Assembly: GCA_022561255.1 (NCBI GenBank)
Contig: JADFRO010000026.1
Coordinates: 1-15,435 of the forward strand
Origin: Planctomycetota bacterium
Lineage (GTDB): Bacteria > Planctomycetota > Phycisphaerae > UBA1845
Length of the DNA: 15,435 nucleotides
Reading direction: 5' to 3'
Within the stretch, counting starts at the first letter, position 1. The number at the start of each line of letters is the position of its first letter. The position numbers and the translations under genes are program-made. The notes under the pieces are model-generated. The model saw nothing but the letters and a program-made list of their open reading frames with translations, did not search any database and was not told where the DNA came from. Below, piece after piece: positions 12,368 to 15,435 of the stretch.

Positions 12368-14221
12368 ATGACCATCGCGTACACCGCGTTCCGCGGGAGA
12401 ATCGCGCTCCGTTGGGGGACAGTCCTCAGCGGGAGAGTCACTAGAGCAGCTTCCGTGTTCGAATCCCGCGGCTATCGGGATTCGACGAGCGTCGCCCTCC
12501 GCAGGAGCGTCGCCCTCCGCAGGAGCGTCGCCCTCCGCAGGAGCGTCGACTGTATCGGCACCGCGCGGGCTAAAGCCCGCGGCTCGGAACACCGACTCTG
12601 GAAATGCTTTCGCGTTTCCTGTTTCATCGTTGTCGTTGCGTTTTCGGCTACGGCTGCGACCGCCGCTGATCTTCAGGTCGTTTCCGTTCAACCGGCGGCT
12701 CACACGGTCGTGGCGCCGCGCAACAGTGCGATCGTCGTTCATTTCGACAAGCCCGTGAATCCGGCGTCGGTCACAGCTCTGAACAGTTTTTGGGCGTTCG
12801 GTCGGTGGAGCGGGACGGTAAACGGAGCGTTCAGTTTCTCCAACGGCGACAAGACGGTTACGCTCACGCCCGCCCGCCCGTTTTCCGCCGGGGAGCAGGT
12901 GATGGTCATCCTTTCCCACGACATCGAAGCGACCGACGGCACGACGCTACGGCCCGGCGGCTACTCGTTTCAGTTTTGGGCGCGTGCGGCTTTTGCTTCG
13001 ACGGTCTTTGTCGAGATCGGGGTACTTAACACCGTCGCGGCGGACGGCATCAGTCCGCGCCCTTACGGCGGGATAGCGAGCGACCTTAACGGCGACGGGT
13101 TTCTCGATCTAACTGCCGTCAACGAGGACACAGCCGACTTGCGCGTTTTCCTAAACGTCGCCGACGGCACAGGCCTGTTCGACCCGTTTTTGCAACAGAC
13201 GTTCGACGTGGGCAACCGTGCGAGCCCGTCGGAACCGTCCGATTTCAACCGCGACGGTGTCGTTGACGTGTGCGTTGCCAACATTAACGACAATACTGTT
13301 TCAGTACTCCTCGGCAACGGCGACGGCACCTTCGCCGCCCAGCAGGTCATCGGCGTGGGTCTGGCGCCTCGCGGAATCACTGTGTTGGACGTCGATGGCG
13401 ACGGCGACATTGACATCGTCAACACGAACAGCGGCAGCGGTGAGATTCATGTGTTGCTCAACGACGGGTCGGGAGTCTTCGCGGCTCAGACGCCGTTCAA
13501 CAGCGGCGGAGTGGGCGTATGGGCGCTGGCTGCAGCCGACATGAACGACGACGGATTGCTCGATCTGATCATCGGCGCACGGGGCAGCGGCGAAGTCATT
13601 ATCCAGACCGGCAACGGTACGGGAGGGTTTGTTTTCGCATCGGCTCGATCGGGCGTCGGTGACATCTGGATGTTGAACTTCGGGGACGTCGACGGTAACG
13701 GGACCGAGGACGTAGCCGTGGTGACTCCCAATTCAGACATGGGCGTCATCCTTCTCGGTGACGGGGCCGGGAACCTCGGCCCGCCGCATTTCTATCCCAC
13801 CGACGATTTTCCCTTGGCCACGGATATGGGCGATCTCGACGGCGACGGCGATCTTGACTGGGTTACTTCCAGCTTCCGTGGCGATTGGCGCCTCTACAAG
13901 AACGACGGCGCGGGCAACTTCACGTTCGATCAGGAGTTCGCCGCACCCGACGCCGCGTCTTGCTGCCTGATTTTTGACTTTGACAACGACAACGACCTCG
14001 ATCTAGCGCTGATCGACGAGAATGTCGACGTAATCCTTCTGATGGAGAACACGGGCAGTCTCGCCATTCCGACCCTCAGCGCGTGGGGCGTCTTGCTTCT
14101 GGCTCTTGGGTTGGTCGCGGCGGGGACAGTTGTTGTCGCCAGGCAGCGCTCCAGCGGAGAGCGACGGGACTTGCAAACACGCGCTGCTCCCTCTACGTCT
14201 ACCTCATGCGATCAGCCGTAA
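12368..14221 (+). CDS. exported FG-GAP/VCBS repeat protein with Ig-like domain and IPTL-CTERM anchor
   Basis: 617 residues. Residues 1-76 are a basic leader coded by repeats (SVALRRSVALRRS at 41-53). A signal-peptide core follows (FIVVVAFSATAATA, about 86-99, likely cleavage after Ala99). Residues ~104-210 look like a bacterial Ig-like domain (Big_5 type: SVQPAAHTVVAPRNSAIVV, FDKPVNP, KTVTLTPARPFSAGEQ). About seven FG-GAP/VCBS units follow, each with a DxDxDGxxD calcium-type loop (DLNGDGFLDL, DFNRDGVVDV, DVDGDGDIDI, DMNDDGLLDL, DVDGNGTEDV, DLDGDGDLDW, DFDNDNDLDL), forming a beta-propeller. The C-terminus carries an IPTL-CTERM signal (IPTLSAWGVLLLALGLVAAG, from residue 567), then Arg-rich residues; such signals are handled by exosortase-type systems. 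An extra ~25-residue tail follows, partly repeat-coded. Likely surface adhesion or matrix protein. The stop overlaps the next gene's start by 16 nt. Confidence 0.88.
   Translation: MTIAYTAFRGRIALRWGTVLSGRVTRAASVFESRGYRDSTSVALRRSVALRRSVALRRSVDCIGTARAKARGSEHRLWKCFRVSCFIVVVAFSATAATAADLQVVSVQPAAHTVVAPRNSAIVVHFDKPVNPASVTALNSFWAFGRWSGTVNGAFSFSNGDKTVTLTPARPFSAGEQVMVILSHDIEATDGTTLRPGGYSFQFWARAAFASTVFVEIGVLNTVAADGISPRPYGGIASDLNGDGFLDLTAVNEDTADLRVFLNVADGTGLFDPFLQQTFDVGNRASPSEPSDFNRDGVVDVCVANINDNTVSVLLGNGDGTFAAQQVIGVGLAPRGITVLDVDGDGDIDIVNTNSGSGEIHVLLNDGSGVFAAQTPFNSGGVGVWALAAADMNDDGLLDLIIGARGSGEVIIQTGNGTGGFVFASARSGVGDIWMLNFGDVDGNGTEDVAVVTPNSDMGVILLGDGAGNLGPPHFYPTDDFPLATDMGDLDGDGDLDWVTSSFRGDWRLYKNDGAGNFTFDQEFAAPDAASCCLIFDFDNDNDLDLALIDENVDVILLMENTGSLAIPTLSAWGVLLLALGLVAAGTVVVARQRSSGERRDLQTRAAPSTSTSCDQP
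12388..12440. repeat. three decayed 18-bp units at the FG-GAP 5' end
   Basis: Anchors CCG (12391), CCG (12409) and CAG (12427) are exactly 18 nt apart, each followed by a G-rich half (GGGAG or GGGGGA). They code GRIALRWGTVLSGRVTR, whose 6-residue rhythm matches the perfect array downstream. Decay is heavy, so the call rests mainly on spacing and phase. Confidence 0.55.
12450..12587. repeat. right arm of composite inverted repeat (A, B x3, C)
   Basis: Hairpin A with CGAATCCCG/CGGGATTCG stems (12460-12484), the perfect tandem array of the 18-bp unit (12487-12548), then hairpin C with CGCGGGCT/AGCCCGCG stems (12564-12581). This is the mirror image of the arm at 12124-12225, with the B module expanded from one to more than three units. 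The whole arm lies inside the reading frame of the FG-GAP protein and contains no stop codon in that frame. Confidence 0.88.
12487..12548. repeat. perfect tandem array of the 18-bp repeat (3.4 units)
   Basis: The unit GAGCGTCGCCCTCCGCAG is repeated without change at 12487, 12505 and 12523, followed by 8 bases of a fourth. There are no spacers, so it is not a CRISPR. The lack of any mismatch suggests recent expansion. It codes SVALRR three times in the FG-GAP leader. Confidence 0.95.
14146..14168. repeat. single 18-bp-type unit at the FG-GAP 3' end
   Basis: GCTCCAGCGGAGAGCGACG differs from the reverse-orientation consensus GCTCCTGCGGAGGGCGACG at two positions. It codes RSSGERR directly after the arginines that normally end an IPTL-CTERM protein. 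Confidence 0.65.
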
Positions 14222-14781
14222 TCTTCGATCTCGACGGAACGTTAACCCAGCCGAATCTCAACTTCGACGCCATCCGTTCCGAGATCGGCTTGCCGCCCGG
14301 TCCGATTCTCGAAGCCCTGCAACAAATGGACCCCACGTCGCGGCGCCGAGCGGAGGAGATTCTCGCGAAGAACGAATGGGAGGCAGCGCGCAGTGCAGTG
14401 CTCTACGATGGCGCCGTCGAGGTCGTTGCGACCTGTCGCAGCGAAGGATTCGGTGTCGGGCTGCTAACGCGCAACACACGGCCTATCGTCGACTTCTTGA
14501 TTCAAACGCACGGGTTCGTGTTCGACGCGATTCGCACGCGGGAAGACGGTGCGGTTAAGCCCTCGCCCGAGCCGGTACGCTCTATTTGTAGTGAACTCAG
14601 CGCCAATCCGTCATCAAGCTGGATGGTGGGGGACTACCTCTTCGACATCATCTCCGGTTCCGAGGCGGGTACGAAGACGGTACTGATGATCGGGAGCGGT
14701 ACGGAACCGGAGTTCGCCACGCGGGCGGATCACGTAATTCGCAAGCTCCGCGAACTGCACGCGATCATCCTGAACCGGTAG
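14206..14781 (+). CDS. HAD-superfamily hydrolase (phosphoglycolate-phosphatase-like)
   Basis: 191 residues, starting at the ATG at 14206, where motif I begins almost at once (MRSAVIFDLDGTL); the frame is open upstream but has no family similarity. All four HAD motifs are visible: DLDGT with nucleophile Asp8 and acid Asp10, LLTRNT with Thr88, AVKPSPEP with Lys118, and VGDYLFDIISG with Asp143/Asp147. A helical cap of subfamily I type lies between motifs I and II (about residues 16-75). It is expected to be a cytoplasmic phosphatase of small phosphorylated metabolites; the substrate cannot be read from the sequence. It overlaps the preceding FG-GAP gene by 16 nt and, tail to tail, the DUF454 gene by 17 nt. 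No clear Shine-Dalgarno is present, so coupling to the upstream gene is likely. Confidence 0.9.
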   Translation: MRSAVIFDLDGTLTQPNLNFDAIRSEIGLPPGPILEALQQMDPTSRRRAEEILAKNEWEAARSAVLYDGAVEVVATCRSEGFGVGLLTRNTRPIVDFLIQTHGFVFDAIRTREDGAVKPSPEPVRSICSELSANPSSSWMVGDYLFDIISGSEAGTKTVLMIGSGTEPEFATRADHVIRKLRELHAIILNR

Positions 14782-15169
14782 GGCTGGCCGTCGCTCCTGC
14801 GGAGGGCGAAGCTGTTTTCATCCGATAGAGCATCACCGCAACCATCAACCAGATCGCGACCAAGCAAAAGCGTACTGCGTTGATCGGCGCGAAGTAAACG
14901 CTAACGCCGATCATGAGCGTCGTTGAAATGCCGATTCGCAGCTTCTGCGTACCGGTCAATCCCGTCTTTTCCCGGAACGCGCGGATGTATGGGCCGAAAT
15001 ACCGATGATGAATAAGCCAGCGGTGCCAGCTCTCGCTGCTGCGAGAAAAGAGGTACGCCGAAAGTAGTAGGAACGGCGTCGTTGGCAGAAGGGGCAGGAC
15101 GATTCCGGCCGTGCCCAACGCGACGCAGAGAACGCCGCCCGCTACGCATAGTGACCGTCTGATGCTCAC
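14765..15169 (-). CDS. DUF454/YbaN-family inner membrane protein with repeat-coded tail
   Basis: 134 residues from a GTG at 15169; a TTG at 15205 would add 12 residues and is the only other start in the frame. The GTG start places the N-terminus as in YbaN-type proteins (SIRRSLCVAGGVLCVALG). Diagnostic features: GIVLPLLPTTPFLLLSAYLFSRSS, then SWHRWLIHHRYFGPYIRAFRE, then two further membrane segments (LMIGVSVYFAPI; VRFCLVAIWLMVAVMLY). Three to four membrane helices in total. The family function is unknown. The last 15 or so residues (KTASPSAGATASPTGSG) are unlike the family and are coded in large part by an 18-bp-type repeat at 14790-14812. Another three-unit array of the repeat lies just upstream of the start. 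The stop falls inside the 3' end of the HAD gene (17-nt overlap). Confidence 0.85.
   Translation of the reverse strand: MSIRRSLCVAGGVLCVALGTAGIVLPLLPTTPFLLLSAYLFSRSSESWHRWLIHHRYFGPYIRAFREKTGLTGTQKLRIGISTTLMIGVSVYFAPINAVRFCLVAIWLMVAVMLYRMKTASPSAGATASPTGSG
14790..14812. repeat. single 18-bp repeat unit in the DUF454 3' end
   Basis: GTCGCTCCTGCGGAGGGCGA matches the reverse-orientation consensus almost perfectly. It lies just after the HAD stop codon and codes SPSAGAT in the tail of the DUF454 protein. Confidence 0.85.
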
Positions 15170-15205
15170 GGAAAGGATTATCGTCCGTCGCGCGGCCGCG
15201 ATCAA

Positions 15206-15259
15206 CTCCCGCGGAGGGCGACTCCCCTGCGGAGGGCGACTCTCCTGCGGATCGCAGGC
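15206..15259. repeat. three 18-bp units upstream of the DUF454 gene
   Basis: The CGG anchor recurs at 15212, 15230 and 15248, exactly 18 nt apart, in the same orientation as the copy at 14790. The first two units are near-consensus; the third is cut after CTCCTGCGGAT. The array directly abuts the TTG at 15205, so the gene is bracketed by copies of the repeat. Confidence 0.88.
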
Positions 15260-15298
15260 GTTTCCACGGGAACTCTTCCCGCCTCCCGCTCGTATCAG

Positions 15299-15330
15299 CC
15301 CCGCGCGGGGAATCGCCAGCCGACTTGGCG
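15299..15330. repeat. two adjacent small palindromes in the right-end intergenic region
   Basis: A perfect 12-bp palindrome CCCCGCGCGGGG (15299-15310) is followed by a hairpin with CGCCA/TGGCG stems (15314-15330). The first resembles the core of the C-type hairpin. The remaining sequence to 15435 shows no gene, promoter or other feature that I can support. Confidence 0.4.
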
Positions 15331-15435
15331 GTTCGTGGGGCGAAAAACCGCGATTTCAGGGTCGATGTGGTTCGCACCAGTAGGCGTCGCCCCCGCACGT
15401 ACGAGTCGCGTTTTCGGACGTTCACCCTTGATTTC

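Noticed and set aside
12073..12441. N-terminal extension of the tsaD reading frame by 123 residues
   Set aside because: It is the antisense translation of the 18-bp repeats and hairpins; the conserved TsaD N-terminus begins at 12072.
12487..12548. CRISPR-like array
   Set aside because: Units are directly adjacent 18-mers with no unique spacers and no cas genes are nearby.
14083..14205. Longer start for the HAD hydrolase
   Set aside because: The HAD nucleophile motif normally lies within the first ~10-15 residues, which fits the ATG at 14206; the upstream part is the FG-GAP C-terminus in another frame.
14901..15425. 174-residue minus-strand frame at the right end
   Set aside because: It is a shifted shadow of the DUF454 gene plus repeat translation (SAGESPSAGES); no domain or ribosome site supports it.

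Overview
The window is a GC-rich, gene-dense bacterial chromosome segment. No 16S rRNA or other decisive marker is present. The combination of an NPCBM-domain protein, an IPTL-CTERM/FG-GAP exported protein, a CpaE-like/PilT pair, LarB next to NnrD, and dispersed 'GCGGGCT..AGCCCGC' hairpins fits Planctomycetota (Phycisphaerae-like) best. That assignment is an inference. No tRNA, rRNA, CRISPR array, transposase or phage gene was seen.

Layout. (1) Positions 3-1803: the 3' part of an NPCBM-domain protein, convergent with a membrane-anchored LolA/LolB-like protein. (2) 2067-2738: a KDPG-aldolase-family enzyme. (3) 2912-9245: a signalling and surface-pilus block. It has an intact membrane HD-GYP c-di-GMP phosphodiesterase, a second membrane protein with a degenerate HD-GYP-like domain, a CpaE/TadZ-like receiver+MinD-fold protein without the usual P-loop lysines, a small TPR protein on the other strand, a coiled-coil tail-anchored protein, and a PilT-type ATPase. 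(4) 9251-12072, minus strand: tsaD, larB and nnrD, the last two overlapping by 4 nt. (5) 12073-15435: a repeat-rich region around an exported FG-GAP/IPTL-CTERM protein, a HAD phosphatase and a DUF454 (YbaN-like) membrane protein.

The most unusual signal is a dispersed 18-bp repeat, unit GAGCGTCGCCCTCCGCAG, found only from about 10.97 kb to the right end. It occurs as single units and as tandem arrays with exact 18-nt spacing. Because 18 is a multiple of three and the consensus unit has no stop codon in any of the six frames, it can sit inside genes. It appears as an in-frame insertion near the N-terminus of TsaD, as most of a long repeat-coded leader ahead of the signal peptide of the FG-GAP protein, as a tail after that protein's IPTL-CTERM anchor, and as the C-terminal tail of the DUF454 protein. 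Four different reading phases are used. Between tsaD and the FG-GAP gene, the repeat combines with two other hairpin modules in two facing, inverted composite arms. These arms bracket the predicted promoter and start codon of the FG-GAP gene.

How the genes may work together. The 2.9-9.2 kb block looks like c-di-GMP turnover linked to type IV/Tad pilus placement and retraction. The tsaD-larB-nnrD group joins tRNA t6A modification with two enzymes acting on NAD-type dinucleotides. The right-hand block encodes cell-surface or envelope functions and appears to be the part most remodelled by repeat insertion.
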